From contig CAVPSV010000007.1 of assembly GCA_963708625.1 (NCBI GenBank), positions 1 through 62,933 on the forward strand: a stretch of DNA of 62,933 nucleotides. The letters run 5' to 3'. Shown here piece by piece: positions 41,609-50,080 of this stretch. The translations under genes and the position numbers were made by a program. Origin of the DNA: DASXIF01 sp036498145 (GTDB lineage: Bacteria; Actinomycetota; Actinomycetes; Mycobacteriales; Jatrophihabitantaceae). Under the pieces are notes generated by a model, which saw nothing but the letters and a program-made list of their open reading frames with translations, was not told the DNA's origin and did not search any database. Each line of letters starts with the position of its first letter. The stretch's first letter is position 1.

Positions 41609-42034
41609 ATGGCCCTCGGGGGAACGGGCACACGGGTGACGTACGAGGCCGACGCCACCTTTGCTGCCGATCCGCAGACGCCAGGCCGCGCAAGGGCGTG
41701 GGCGCTGGACAGCATCCGCGCCGGATTGGCCGGGGCGAGTGACATGTTGCTGGACGACGCCGCGCTCGTGATCAGCGAGCTGATCACCAACGCCCTCCGC
41801 GCGGGCGGGTCGTCGGTGACGGTGAGCCTGCAGGTGTGGCCGGGCCGGCTGCTGGTCACGGTGACGGATCGTGCGGCGGGTCGGCCGAGGCTGCGGCAGC
41901 CCGGGGTGCGGGAGACGACGGGACGCGGCCTGCAGGTGGTGGCTGCGTTGGCCGACGACTGGGGCGTCACCGACCTCGATCAGGGCAAGCAGGTCTGGGC
42001 CGAACTCGCGCTCATCCGGGCCCGGGTGATGTAA
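41609..42034 (+). CDS. RsbW-like anti-sigma regulatory ATP-binding protein
   Basis: A 141-residue GHKL-fold protein: LLDDAALVISELITNALRAGGSSVTVSL (N box with the Asn that binds Mg-ATP), VTVTDRA and TTGRGLQVVAALADDWGV (G-box-like). The family includes RsbW/SpoIIAB serine kinases and many small regulators in actinobacteria. Adjacent to the STAS gene, it is the natural partner in a switch for an alternative sigma factor encoded elsewhere. Confidence 0.88.
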   Translation: MALGGTGTRVTYEADATFAADPQTPGRARAWALDSIRAGLAGASDMLLDDAALVISELITNALRAGGSSVTVSLQVWPGRLLVTVTDRAAGRPRLRQPGVRETTGRGLQVVAALADDWGVTDLDQGKQVWAELALIRARVM

Positions 42035-42063
42035 GGCCCACGCACTTCATCCAGCGCCAGACT

Positions 42064-42705
42064 TCAGCCCGCGGCCGGTGCGCTCAGTCGCGAGTCCAAC
42101 GTGGCCACGCCGTCGCCGGTGAGGCGCAACAGCGCGGGTCGTCGGCCGGTCATTGCCATCACCAACGCGAGCATCGGGCCGCTCACCTCGGCACCGGCGC
42201 CGGTGGACCAGTCCGTGTCGGTGGCGCGCATCCTCACCCCTTCAATGCGGCGCTTCGAACCGATGATGGCGTTGGAGTTCTTGTAGAAGTCGGCCAGGCG
42301 CACCAGCGCGTCGATCGGAAAATCGCGTTCGAGCCCGAGCGGCCAGCGGATGTCCGTGCCGTGCACGATGGTCTCGCCCAGCCAGGTGTCCGGTGGACCG
42401 GGCGGCGCCGTGGAGTCGTCGGCATGCGCCCTGAACTCCGCCAGCGTCTGTTGTGGCGTGCCCACCGTCTCCTTGTCCACGAGGCGCTGAGCCATCACGC
42501 TGAACCGGAAGCCGGCGCCGGCCATCCTCCCGACGAAGGTCAACGGCGTCATCTTCGCGGTGGCCGTCATGTGACCGAGCAGTTGCTGAACGTCCCACGA
42601 GCTGCACATGGACGGCGTCGTCCACGCCTCGTCGGAGATTGCAGCCAGATCGTTGGCCAGCGCCGCCCGTTCGGCGTGGATGGTGTCCCAGTTCGCACTC
42701 GCCAT
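42064..42705 (-). CDS. DinB-like / mycothiol-dependent maleylpyruvate isomerase family protein
   Basis: A 213-residue protein: IHAERAALANDLAAISDEAWTTPSMCSSWDVQQLLGHMTATAKM is the metal-binding N-terminal helix pair of the MDMPI/DinB family, with the first His in LGHM, followed by DTWLGETIVHGTDIRWPLGL, where a further His lies in VHGTDI. Such proteins use mycothiol in isomerisation or transfer reactions; the substrate is unknown. ATG 42705. Confidence 0.85.
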   Translation of the reverse strand: MASANWDTIHAERAALANDLAAISDEAWTTPSMCSSWDVQQLLGHMTATAKMTPLTFVGRMAGAGFRFSVMAQRLVDKETVGTPQQTLAEFRAHADDSTAPPGPPDTWLGETIVHGTDIRWPLGLERDFPIDALVRLADFYKNSNAIIGSKRRIEGVRMRATDTDWSTGAGAEVSGPMLALVMAMTGRRPALLRLTGDGVATLDSRLSAPAAG

Positions 42706-42915
42706 TGCTGCTCCTCGACCGGTGGATCCGGCGTCAATGCGACGCCTCCGGACGGCATGAGGCTAGTACCGGCCGCCCGCCGGCACACCCGCCTGATCCG
42801 CCCACCGCGAAACCCGGCTGACGCCTGTCGGTGACGGCGGCTACGTTGGGTGCGCTGACGAAGCGGCGTGCGAGACCGGCGCGCGCCATCGGCGTCGATC
42901 CACCAGGCGCCGCCC

Positions 42916-42990
42916 ATCCGATCGCTCGGTTCGATGTCTCGGTGTTCGATCTCTCGGTATTCGATCTTTCGATATTCGACTTTCAATGGG
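42916..42990. repeat. 15-bp degenerate tandem repeat upstream of the ABC exporter
   Basis: Units TCGATGTCTCGGTGT (42931), TCGATCTCTCGGTAT (42946) and TCGATCTTTCGATAT (42961) are flanked by weaker copies at 42916 and 42976. The array ends ten bases before the exporter start codon. It may be a leader or regulator-binding array, or simple slippage. Confidence 0.6.
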
Positions 42991-42999
42991 AGGTGCGGG

Positions 43000-44142
43000 G
43001 TGACAGGCAGCGTGACCGGCTCGGATTCGGACACTGCCATCCTCGCCGAAGGGGTGACGAAGTCCTTCGGTGCGGTGAAGGCATTGCGCGGCATCGATCT
43101 TGCGGTACGCCGTGGCACGGTGCTCGGTGTGCTCGGCCCCAACGGCGCGGGCAAGACGACGGCGGTGCGCATCCTCACCACCTTGTTACTGCCCGACGGC
43201 GGCCGCGCACTGGTGGACGGGCACGACGTGGTCAAGCAGGCCGCGGCGGTGCGCCGCTCGATCGGACTTGCCGGACAGTCGGCCGCGATCCAAGAGGAGC
43301 TCACCGGCCGGGAGAACCTCGAGATCATCGGACGGCTGCACCATCTGAGCTGGCCGCAGGCCAGGGTCCGCGCCGGCGAACTGCTCGAGCAGTTCGACCT
43401 GGTAGAGGCCTCCGATCGCCCGGCCAAGGGATTCTCCGGCGGCATGCAGCGGCGCCTCGACCTTGCCGCCAGCCTGGTCGGCACACCAAAGGTGCTCTTC
43501 CTGGACGAGCCGACGACCGGCCTGGACCCGCGCTCCCGGCTGAACATGTGGGAGATCATCCGCGCCCTGGTGGCGCAGGGCACCACGCTGCTGCTCACCA
43601 CGCAGTACCTCGACGAGGCGGACGAACTGGCCGACGAGATCGTCGTGATCGACCGCGGATTGGTGATCGCGGCCGGCACGTCGGAGGAGCTGAAGAACCG
43701 AGTCGGCGGTGACGTGCTCGAGTTCACCGTGGTCGACGAACGTCAGGCGCAAGTCGCGGTCGGCGCGATCGCACCACTGGGCGAGGGCGAGCCGCACGTC
43801 GACAACGGGCGGGTGAGCATCGGCGTCGGCAGCCGCGGCTCCGAGGCGCTGCTGAACGCCGTGCGGGCGCTCGATGTCGCACAAGTGGCCGTGCAGGGCC
43901 TCGCGCTGCGCCGCCCCTCGTTGGACGACGTCTTCCTCGCGCTCACCGGCCACGCAGCCGACGAGACGCCGGTCGACGCCGGCCGCGGGCGACGCGGCCG
44001 CGGTCGCGGCCGACCGGGTTCGCGGAGGCAGGGTCAGCCGCCGGATGCACAGCACGACGCGCCGCCGGGCTCGAGCCGCCAGGAGTCGCGGCAGGGCTCG
44101 ACCAAGGACGGCTCAACCAACGACGGGAGTGCCCAGTCATGA
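43000..44142 (+). CDS. ABC exporter ATP-binding protein (DrrA-like)
   Basis: A 380-residue ATPase: Walker A GPNGAGKTT, signature FSGGMQRRLDLAASL, Walker B VLFLDEPTTGLD and the switch region TTQYLDEADELAD, which is the daunorubicin-resistance (DrrA) form. The C-terminal DrrA domain is followed by an unusual ~60-residue Arg/Gly/Ser/Gln-rich tail. GTG 43000 has GGAGG upstream. It works with the permease whose start overlaps its stop. Exported substrate unknown. Confidence 0.9.
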   Translation: MTGSVTGSDSDTAILAEGVTKSFGAVKALRGIDLAVRRGTVLGVLGPNGAGKTTAVRILTTLLLPDGGRALVDGHDVVKQAAAVRRSIGLAGQSAAIQEELTGRENLEIIGRLHHLSWPQARVRAGELLEQFDLVEASDRPAKGFSGGMQRRLDLAASLVGTPKVLFLDEPTTGLDPRSRLNMWEIIRALVAQGTTLLLTTQYLDEADELADEIVVIDRGLVIAAGTSEELKNRVGGDVLEFTVVDERQAQVAVGAIAPLGEGEPHVDNGRVSIGVGSRGSEALLNAVRALDVAQVAVQGLALRRPSLDDVFLALTGHAADETPVDAGRGRRGRGRGRPGSRRQGQPPDAQHDAPPGSSRQESRQGSTKDGSTNDGSAQS

Positions 44143-44960
44143 CGGCAGTCGCGGCTCCGGCGCCTACCCAGCTCGACGAACCAGGCCTCGGTACCCAGTT
44201 CCGCTGGGCGATCAATGACACCTTGGCCATCGCGCGCCGCAACCTGATGGTGTGGATGCGGGTGCCCGCCTACATCGCATTCACGGTGATCCAGCCGGTG
44301 ATGTTCGTGCTGATGTTCCGGTACGTGTTCGGCGGCGCGATCCCGGTGCACGTCAAGGGCGGGTACGTGAACTTCTTGATGCCCGGCATCATCGGCCAGA
44401 CGGCGGCGTTCGCCACCTTCGGCACCGCGATCGCGTTGGCGATCGAGGTGCAGAAGGGCGTGATCGACCGGCTGCGCTCGATGCCGATGGCGCGATCGGC
44501 GGTACTCGCCGGCCGGTTGGTCGCCGACACCGCGCGCATGCTGCTCACCATCCTGATCATCGTCGGGGTGGGGTACGCGGTCGGGTTCCGGTTCCAGAAC
44601 GGTTTCCCCGGTGCGGTGGGGATGGTCGCGCTCGCCACGCTGTTCGGCGTCGCGTTCAGCCTCATCGCCGCATACACCGGGCTGGCCATCAAGGACGAGG
44701 AGTCGGTGCAGGCGTTCGGCATGATCTGGCTGTTCCCGGCCACCTTCCTGAGCAGCGCGTTCGTGCCGATCCGCACCATGCCGGGCTGGTTGCAGGCGTT
44801 CGCGAACAACCAGCCGGTGACGTACGTGATCGACACGTTGCGTGCGCTGGCGCTCGGCGGCCCGATCGAGGCAAGCCTGTGGAAGAGCCTGGTGTGGTTG
44901 GGCGGCATCTTCATCGTGTTCGCTCCACTCGCCGTGCGCGCGTACAAGCGGGCCGGCTGA
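44139..44960 (+). CDS. ABC-2 type exporter permease (DrrB-like)
   Basis: A 273-residue membrane protein of the ABC-2 family with about six helices: AYIAFTVIQPVMFVLMFRYVFGGAI, FLMPGIIGQTAAFATFGTAIALA, MLLTILIIVGVGYAVGF and the signature LFPATFLSSAFVPIRTMPGWLQAFANNQPVTYVIDTLRAL. It forms the channel for the DrrA-like ATPase; ATG 44139 overlaps the ATPase stop by four bases. Confidence 0.92.
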   Translation: MTAVAAPAPTQLDEPGLGTQFRWAINDTLAIARRNLMVWMRVPAYIAFTVIQPVMFVLMFRYVFGGAIPVHVKGGYVNFLMPGIIGQTAAFATFGTAIALAIEVQKGVIDRLRSMPMARSAVLAGRLVADTARMLLTILIIVGVGYAVGFRFQNGFPGAVGMVALATLFGVAFSLIAAYTGLAIKDEESVQAFGMIWLFPATFLSSAFVPIRTMPGWLQAFANNQPVTYVIDTLRALALGGPIEASLWKSLVWLGGIFIVFAPLAVRAYKRAG

Positions 44961-45052
44961 AGCACACCCGGCAACATCCGGCACCGTCCCGCTCGGTCCC
45001 GGTGCGGCCAAGCGGCGGCGCGGTGGGTGCGGGCTCGGCTAGCGTTCCCACC

Positions 45053-45991
45053 ATGTCGAGCCCCGAGCAGGCCAGAGTGCCCACGCCCGAGCAGGCCATG
45101 GACCGGATCAATGCCGCGTTCGGTCGACACCCCGGTTACCGCGCGCTGCACGCCCGCGGCAAGTACTACCAAGCCACCTTCACCGCCGAGCCGGTAGCTG
45201 CCACGCTGACCAGGGCCGCGCACATGAGCGGCGAGCCGATTCCGACCCTCGTACGGCTGTCCAACGGCGCGGGCGACCCGGACCTGCCCGACAAGGCGCC
45301 GGACGTACGCGGACTCGCCGTATCGTTCCGCCCACCCGGCGGTGCCACCGACCTGCTCGCCCAAACCGCGCCGCGGTTTCCGGTTCGGACCGTCGAGGAC
45401 TTCCTGCAGCTCACGCAGGCCGCGGCCGGCACACGCCGCAAGCCGTGGCTGCTGCCGCTGTACATGGCACGGCACCCAGGCACCGTGCCCGCACTCGTGG
45501 CGAATCTGCGCGCCAAAGCGATCGTGCCGCCACCGAGCTTCGCCGTGCTGCCGTACTACCCGGTGCACGCCTACGGATGGCATGCGTCCGACGGCAGCTC
45601 TCGCTGGGTGCGTTACACCTGGCTGCCGGCGGCCTCATCGGACTCGCCGGAGGGGCCCAGCACGAACGCTCGCCGCGAACCCAATTACCTGCACGAAGAA
45701 TTCGAGCAGCGGCTGGCGCGCGGCCCGGTTCGCTTCACGCTCGAGGTACGAATCGCCGCGGACGGAGATGACCCGAACGATCCCACGTCGGTGTGGCGAA
45801 CCGACACGGTGCGGCGCGTCGGCACCCTGGAGATCACCGAACCGAAAGCCGATCCCGAAGCCGACGGCAGCGTGGTCGTGTTCGACCCGACCCGGGTGAT
45901 CGACGGCATCGAACTCTCGCAGGACCCCATCCTGCGCTACCGGGCGGCCGCGTACTCCGAATCGGTACGCCGGCGCACGGGCGGCAGCTAG
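45053..45991 (+). CDS. Catalase-related haem protein
   Basis: A 312-residue short member of the catalase superfamily: FGRHPGYRALHARGKYYQATFT, LVRLSNGAGDPDLPDKAPDVRGLAVSF, RFPVRTVEDFLQL, then FAVLPYYPVHAYGWHASDGSSRWVRYTW and DPILRYRAAAYSESV. It lacks the length and several regions of full catalases; related short proteins are peroxidases or allene-oxide-synthase-like enzymes. ATG 45053 has a TAGCGT -10-like box nine bases before it, suggesting a leaderless transcript. Confidence 0.85.
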   Translation: MSSPEQARVPTPEQAMDRINAAFGRHPGYRALHARGKYYQATFTAEPVAATLTRAAHMSGEPIPTLVRLSNGAGDPDLPDKAPDVRGLAVSFRPPGGATDLLAQTAPRFPVRTVEDFLQLTQAAAGTRRKPWLLPLYMARHPGTVPALVANLRAKAIVPPPSFAVLPYYPVHAYGWHASDGSSRWVRYTWLPAASSDSPEGPSTNARREPNYLHEEFEQRLARGPVRFTLEVRIAADGDDPNDPTSVWRTDTVRRVGTLEITEPKADPEADGSVVVFDPTRVIDGIELSQDPILRYRAAAYSESVRRRTGGS

Positions 45992-46018
45992 CCGACTGCC
46001 CCCCTTAGGCTGGGCCCG

Positions 46019-46930
46019 GTGAACTCGGGGCGCGTGGCGATGTCCGGACTCGCGCGCGCCGGCCATCCGCGGCAGGCGCTCGTCATCGCCTTCGCAGCTG
46101 CCGTGCTGGGCGTGAAGGCCGGCAACACGGCTATCGAGACGGTGTTTCTCGTGGGCGCCGTGCTGTCCGGTCAACTCCTTGCCGGCTGGGCCGAGGACCG
46201 CATGCACTATTCCGAGGACCGCATGCACTATTCCGAGGACCGACGTGCCGAGGACCGCCATGTCGCTCGGCTGGCGAAGCCGCTGGTGACGGGCGCACTG
46301 CCGCTGGGCGTTATCGAAACCGCGATCTTCGCAACGTTCGTGCTCACCGTCTTCTGCTCCCTGTTGCTCGGGTGGCGAGCCGGCATCGTCCAGCTGATCA
46401 TCGTCGGCTGCGCCGTCGCATCTGCGTGGCGACTGCGCGCAACGCCGGTGGGCCGGCTGTCATACGTGGTGACCGCGGCGTTGCTACCCGCCGTGGCAAC
46501 GCTCGCGTTGCCGGACGCGGTGTGGCCGGCATGGTGGGTCGTGGTCGCGGGCGGCCTGTTCGGCGCGTCGGTGGCCTGCGCGGACGCGATCGGTGCCGCA
46601 GCCGCGCAGTTGCCGCTCGACACGGTCACCACGCCGGCACGCAGTGGACGGCAGCGCACGCCGTTGACGCAGGTGCCGTGGCCGCACGGCGTCCTGGTGC
46701 CGACAGCCACGCTGCTGCTGGTGGCGACGGCGGCCGTGCTCGCACTCGCAGCGCCGCGCGCGCCGGATGCGATCACCGTCGTCGGCGGAGTCGTTGCGGT
46801 CGTGCTGATCGCGGCGGGAGCCCGCGAGCTGTGGCGTGAACCGGACAGCCGCGCCACGTGCTTCACCGTCGCGGCGCTCGGCCCGGTATTCCTGATCATG
46901 CTGAGCTCCGCCGGCGGCACGCTGCATTAG
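46019..46930 (+). CDS. UbiA-like membrane protein with internal duplication
   Basis: A 303-residue protein with about eight membrane helices. MSGLARAGHPRQALVIAFAAAVLGVKAGN and KPLVTGALPLGVIETAIFATF resemble actinobacterial UbiA-type proteins. The place where UbiA enzymes carry the first Asp-rich prenyl-diphosphate motif (NDxxDxxxD) instead holds two 7-residue repeats EDRMHYS plus EDRRAEDRHVARLAK. The Asn and exact spacing are lost, so normal prenyl transfer is doubtful. GTG 46019 is used, preceded by a TAGGCT -10-like box; ATG 46040 is an alternative. Confidence 0.72.
   Translation: MNSGRVAMSGLARAGHPRQALVIAFAAAVLGVKAGNTAIETVFLVGAVLSGQLLAGWAEDRMHYSEDRMHYSEDRRAEDRHVARLAKPLVTGALPLGVIETAIFATFVLTVFCSLLLGWRAGIVQLIIVGCAVASAWRLRATPVGRLSYVVTAALLPAVATLALPDAVWPAWWVVVAGGLFGASVACADAIGAAAAQLPLDTVTTPARSGRQRTPLTQVPWPHGVLVPTATLLLVATAAVLALAAPRAPDAITVVGGVVAVVLIAAGARELWREPDSRATCFTVAALGPVFLIMLSSAGGTLH
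46193..46242 (+). repeat. 21-bp exact tandem repeat inside the UbiA-like gene
   Basis: Two identical 21-bp units (46193-46213 and 46214-46234) plus the first 8 bases of a third encode EDRMHYS-EDRMHYS-EDR. Being a multiple of three, the duplication keeps the frame. Exact identity suggests it is recent. Confidence 0.85.
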
Positions 46931-47080
46931 CGGTCGCACAAGCGCCGACGGTGTCGACGTTCGTCAGTGCACATCTGTCGGTTTCCGTCACAGCAGCCGC
47001 ACGAAGCATCAGCCGTCCAATCATGGGCATGACGGTCCGTGGGGGCGACCGCGTCATCAGCTGCTGACGAACAGGACACC

Positions 47081-47782
47081 ATGCCCAGACGCACCCCGAC
47101 GACGATCATCACTCGAGATCCGCAGCTGCGCGCGCGGTTGCTGAGCACGTTGCGGCGGCATCCGGATGTGCACGTCGTCGAATCCGATGCCACCAATGGT
47201 CGTTACGACATCATCGCCACCGCACTCGACGGCGCTGTGAACGGTGAGTCGCTTGACGACCCTGCCGCGCTGGTCGGTGCGCACGTGGCACTGATCGGCG
47301 TCGAGGCCATCGATGCGGACGCGATGCGGCTGATCCGCTTCCACCGGCGACACAAGGGCCGCCGGGTGGTGGTGCTCGCCGGTCAACTGGATCCGGAATC
47401 GGTATGCGACGCGCTGGACGCCGGTGCGACGTCGTTCGTGCGCCTCGCGCCGGCTACGCCGGACGAACTCGTCCGCGCGATCGGTAACGCGGTGCGCGGC
47501 GAGAGCTCAGTGCCGCCGGAGATGATTCCCGGCGTCCTGCGGGGACTGAACCGACTGGAGCGTCGACAGCAGGACGATCCGGAAGACCCGAGCACGCTGA
47601 CCGAGCGCGAGGTCACCGTGCTCCGGCTGCTCGCGGAGGGTTGGGCGGTCGCGGAGATTTCTCGGGAGATGTCCTACTCCGAACGCACCATCAAGAACAT
47701 CGTGCACGACATCACGATCCGGCTGGGTCTGCGCAACCGCACGCACGCAGTTGCGTTCGCGGTGCGCTGCGGCTTGATCTGA
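47081..47782 (+). CDS. LuxR-family regulator with degenerate receiver domain
   Basis: A 233-residue protein. The N-terminal half resembles a response-regulator receiver, but the position of the phosphorylated Asp reads VALIGVEAI, with no Asp, so it is unlikely to be phosphorylated in the normal way. The C-terminal LuxR helix-turn-helix is clear: LTEREVTVLRLLAEGWAVAEISREMSYSERTIKNIVHDITIRLGLRNRTHAVAFAVRCGLI. ATG 47081. No sensor kinase is adjacent. Confidence 0.87.
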   Translation: MPRRTPTTIITRDPQLRARLLSTLRRHPDVHVVESDATNGRYDIIATALDGAVNGESLDDPAALVGAHVALIGVEAIDADAMRLIRFHRRHKGRRVVVLAGQLDPESVCDALDAGATSFVRLAPATPDELVRAIGNAVRGESSVPPEMIPGVLRGLNRLERRQQDDPEDPSTLTEREVTVLRLLAEGWAVAEISREMSYSERTIKNIVHDITIRLGLRNRTHAVAFAVRCGLI

Positions 47783-47813
47783 TCGGCCACAGAGGCAGGC
47801 CGCAGACAGACGA

Positions 47814-47844
47814 GTGGGCGGCCACCGAATCGGTGGCCGCCCAC
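47814..47844. terminator. Bidirectional hairpin terminator
   Basis: A perfect 14-bp stem, GTGGGCGGCCACCG with its exact complement, encloses the loop AAT between the LuxR stop and the convergent GH16 stop. Confidence 0.85.
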
Positions 47845-47866
47845 AATGGAATCGCAATGGTTGACG

Positions 47867-48802
47867 CTAGGACCAGACCCGCACGTAATCGATGTGCGTG
47901 GTCGCCGGTAGCGGTGTGCTGGCCGGAGCGAAGGCGTTTGTCTTGATGCCCAGCGCTTGGGTGAGTTGCACCATGAACGGCTGGTCGAACGGTGCCGGCT
48001 TGACCATGCCGGCTGGGTTCCAGGTGTCGACGAGGCAGGTCGTGCCGTCGATCTGGATGGTGATGCTGGTCGGAGTCCACACGGCCACGTAATCGTGGTA
48101 CGTCGCCGGGTTGATCTGGCATGAGGTGTTGGTGACGTTCGGGTCGGCCTTCTTGGGTACGTAGTGGATGTACGGGATGGCCAGCTTCGGGTAGAGCGTG
48201 TAGTTCTCGGCGATGTCGATCTCGCCGGACTCCGGCCAGGTCGGGCCGTACTTGGTGTCGTCCACCGGCCACAGCCAGAACGACGTCTGCAGGCCCTTCA
48301 CCGTCGCGCCGGGGAGCTTGGCGCGTACGTCGAAGCGGCCGTAGGTCTGGCTGAAGTGGCTGCCGGTGGTTACCGACGCGCTGGTGTACTGCGTGGTCCA
48401 GCCGCTGGTCTTGCTCTTCTGGCAGTAGAACGAGGCGGCTTCCTTGCGCGCGGTGAGGTTGAGCGTGCCGTTCGACTCCGAGATGTTGTTCGGGGAATCG
48501 ACGTAGCACTCGGGCCCGTTGTGGTACCCGCCCTTCGCGGTGAGCATCGGCGTCCACTTGGTCGTGTCGAGCGCGGTGCCGTTGAACTCGTCGTCGAAGG
48601 TGCAGGTCCACGCCTGGCCGTTTGCCTTGGTCAGGTGCGCGCCGCCGCAGGTGTTCGCGCTGGCGGCGGCGGTCTTGGCGGATGACGTCACGGCCGAGGC
48701 CGGACCGGTGGCGAGAAGCGCCGTGGTGGTGATGCCGGCGATGAGGGTGGTCGCCGCAAGGACAAGCCGGCGGATGCTCCGGCTGTGCAGGGGTCGATTC
48801 AT
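47867..48802 (-). CDS. Secreted glycoside hydrolase family 16 protein
   Basis: About 311 residues. The signal peptide (RRLVLAATTLIAGITTTALLATGPASA) precedes a single jelly-roll catalytic domain: FDDEFNGTALDTTKW, SFWLWPVDDTKYGPTWPESGEIDIAENY, with both catalytic Glu in the ESGEIDIAE motif, and TPTSITIQIDGTTC. GH16 enzymes hydrolyse beta-1,3/1,4-glucans or related polysaccharides outside the cell. ATG 48802 is chosen for the signal peptide; an ATG at 48832 is possible. Confidence 0.9.
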   Translation of the reverse strand: MNRPLHSRSIRRLVLAATTLIAGITTTALLATGPASAVTSSAKTAAASANTCGGAHLTKANGQAWTCTFDDEFNGTALDTTKWTPMLTAKGGYHNGPECYVDSPNNISESNGTLNLTARKEAASFYCQKSKTSGWTTQYTSASVTTGSHFSQTYGRFDVRAKLPGATVKGLQTSFWLWPVDDTKYGPTWPESGEIDIAENYTLYPKLAIPYIHYVPKKADPNVTNTSCQINPATYHDYVAVWTPTSITIQIDGTTCLVDTWNPAGMVKPAPFDQPFMVQLTQALGIKTNAFAPASTPLPATTHIDYVRVWS

Positions 48803-49016
48803 GGCAGAGGGACGCCGGCTCCGGCATCGCATTACGGCGAATTTCGCGGTCCTCGGCGGCAGCTCTCGAATGAGCCCGATTCGACTGCACTTTCGGGCAT
48901 TAATGTCCCGATTTGCCGGGCGCCGCTGGTGGCGCGGATCACACCTCGCACCTGGCGCGTGTCGTGATCACGACGAGCAGTGGCTGGCTCGGAGACGACG
49001 ACTGACGATGACCGGC

Positions 49017-49283
49017 ATGGATCTACGGCAGCGCGGCTTGAGCGGCTCGATGCGGACCGCAGCTTCCGGCTCCGGGCATCGTGCGCGGCTACGGCATGCG
49101 GTTCGCAGCCTCGCGGTGGGCGATGTCGTGTACGCCGCGCCGGCGAGCGTAAACAAGCCCATCCTCGGACCGGTGGTCGACACCAACGACGTAGCGCTCG
49201 CCATCGACACCGACGACGACGGCATCGTGTGGGTACACGGTGCCGACTGCCCCGACCTGGCCCGCGCCGCCGCGCACGACTGA
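49017..49283 (+). CDS. Small hypothetical protein
   Basis: A possible 88-residue protein from ATG 49017. The second half is orderly (LAVGDVVYAAPASVNKPILGPVVDTNDVALAIDTDDDGIVWVHGADCPDLARAA), with an acidic run, and reads like a compact beta domain; the first half is Arg/Ser-rich and may be untranslated. No family recognised. Its end is part of a 24-bp tandem duplication that includes the stop codon. Confidence 0.4.
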   Translation: MDLRQRGLSGSMRTAASGSGHRARLRHAVRSLAVGDVVYAAPASVNKPILGPVVDTNDVALAIDTDDDGIVWVHGADCPDLARAAAHD

Positions 49284-49312
49284 CACCTCGCGTCCGCGCA
49301 CGACTGACACCT
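49270..49312. repeat. Short direct repeat (19 bp, 24-bp period)
   Basis: CCGCGCACGACTGACACCT occurs at 49270-49288 and again at 49294-49312, spanning the stop of the small hypothetical gene and reaching almost to the end of the convergent Crp-like gene. Confidence 0.8.
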
Positions 49313-49314
49313 GA

Positions 49315-50007
49315 TCAGCTGTCGAGTAGTCGGCGCAGGCCGGCGGCGTTGGTCACCAGCACCTGACCGCGACCGCGGCGGTCGATCCAGCCGCGTCGCT
49401 GCAACGCGGAGATCGTCTTGTTCAGCGACTGACGGCTCACGCCGAGATGCCGTGCGACGGTGTGCTGCGGTGCGAAGAACCGCACCACGCCGTCCTCGTC
49501 GACCGAGGTGAGCAGCAGCTTGGCCACCCGTCGGCGCAGGTCCAGCAGGCCGAGGTCGCTGATCAGCTCGGAGATCGCCTCGATGTCGTACGCCATCTGC
49601 ACCATCAGCCGGCGCAGTACGACCGGGTTGCGCTCGATCAGCTGATGCAGCGACGGGATGGGGATGCGGATCAGCTCCAGCCGGCTCGCCGCGCGCAGTC
49701 CCAATGGCAACGGCCGCGCGGTCAGCACGTGGTGCGCGCCGAATCCCGTGTTGCGGAAAGTCAACATGTCGACAATCAGCTCGGCGTCGCGACCGCTGGA
49801 CCGAACAAGCAGACCGCGGCCGTTGCGCAGAATCGCCAGCGATTCAGGCAACTGCCCCTGACGGAAGATCCAGGTATCGCGGGCAACCGTGGAGGACGTG
49901 CATGCCCGCGCCAGGTCCGCGAGGTCGCACGGATCGACGTCGGCGAACCACGCACACTCGCGCAGCAGTTGCGGATCGACAGCGACCACGTTCTCTCTCC
50001 GGCCCAT
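49315..50007 (-). CDS. Crp/Fnr-family transcription regulator
   Basis: A 230-residue regulator: N-terminal cyclic-nucleotide-binding-like barrel (WIFRQGQLPESLAILRNGRGLLVRSSGRDAELIVDML), dimer helix and a winged HTH (TVARHLGVSRQSLNKTISALQRRGWIDRRGRGQVLV). The phosphate-binding cassette is not conserved (GFGAHHVLTARPLPLGL lacks the Glu and Arg for cAMP), so it probably senses another ligand or none. A paralogue lies 73 bp upstream on the same strand. Confidence 0.88.
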   Translation of the reverse strand: MGRRENVVAVDPQLLRECAWFADVDPCDLADLARACTSSTVARDTWIFRQGQLPESLAILRNGRGLLVRSSGRDAELIVDMLTFRNTGFGAHHVLTARPLPLGLRAASRLELIRIPIPSLHQLIERNPVVLRRLMVQMAYDIEAISELISDLGLLDLRRRVAKLLLTSVDEDGVVRFFAPQHTVARHLGVSRQSLNKTISALQRRGWIDRRGRGQVLVTNAAGLRRLLDS

Positions 50008-50080
50008 ACGGCAATGTCGGAGCGAGTCTTGCCCGCCACGAGGTCCGTATGGCGGTGAAGACGCGAATGCGACACCGGAG

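Noticed and set aside
42916..42990. CRISPR array
   Set aside because: Units are 15 bp, degenerate and without spacers, and no cas genes are in the window.
42567..43727. A 386-codon leftward frame across the ABC gene and the 15-bp repeat
   Set aside because: It is antisense to a gene with all ATPase motifs; the apparent IEYREIEHRDIE repeat is just the tandem DNA repeat read backwards.
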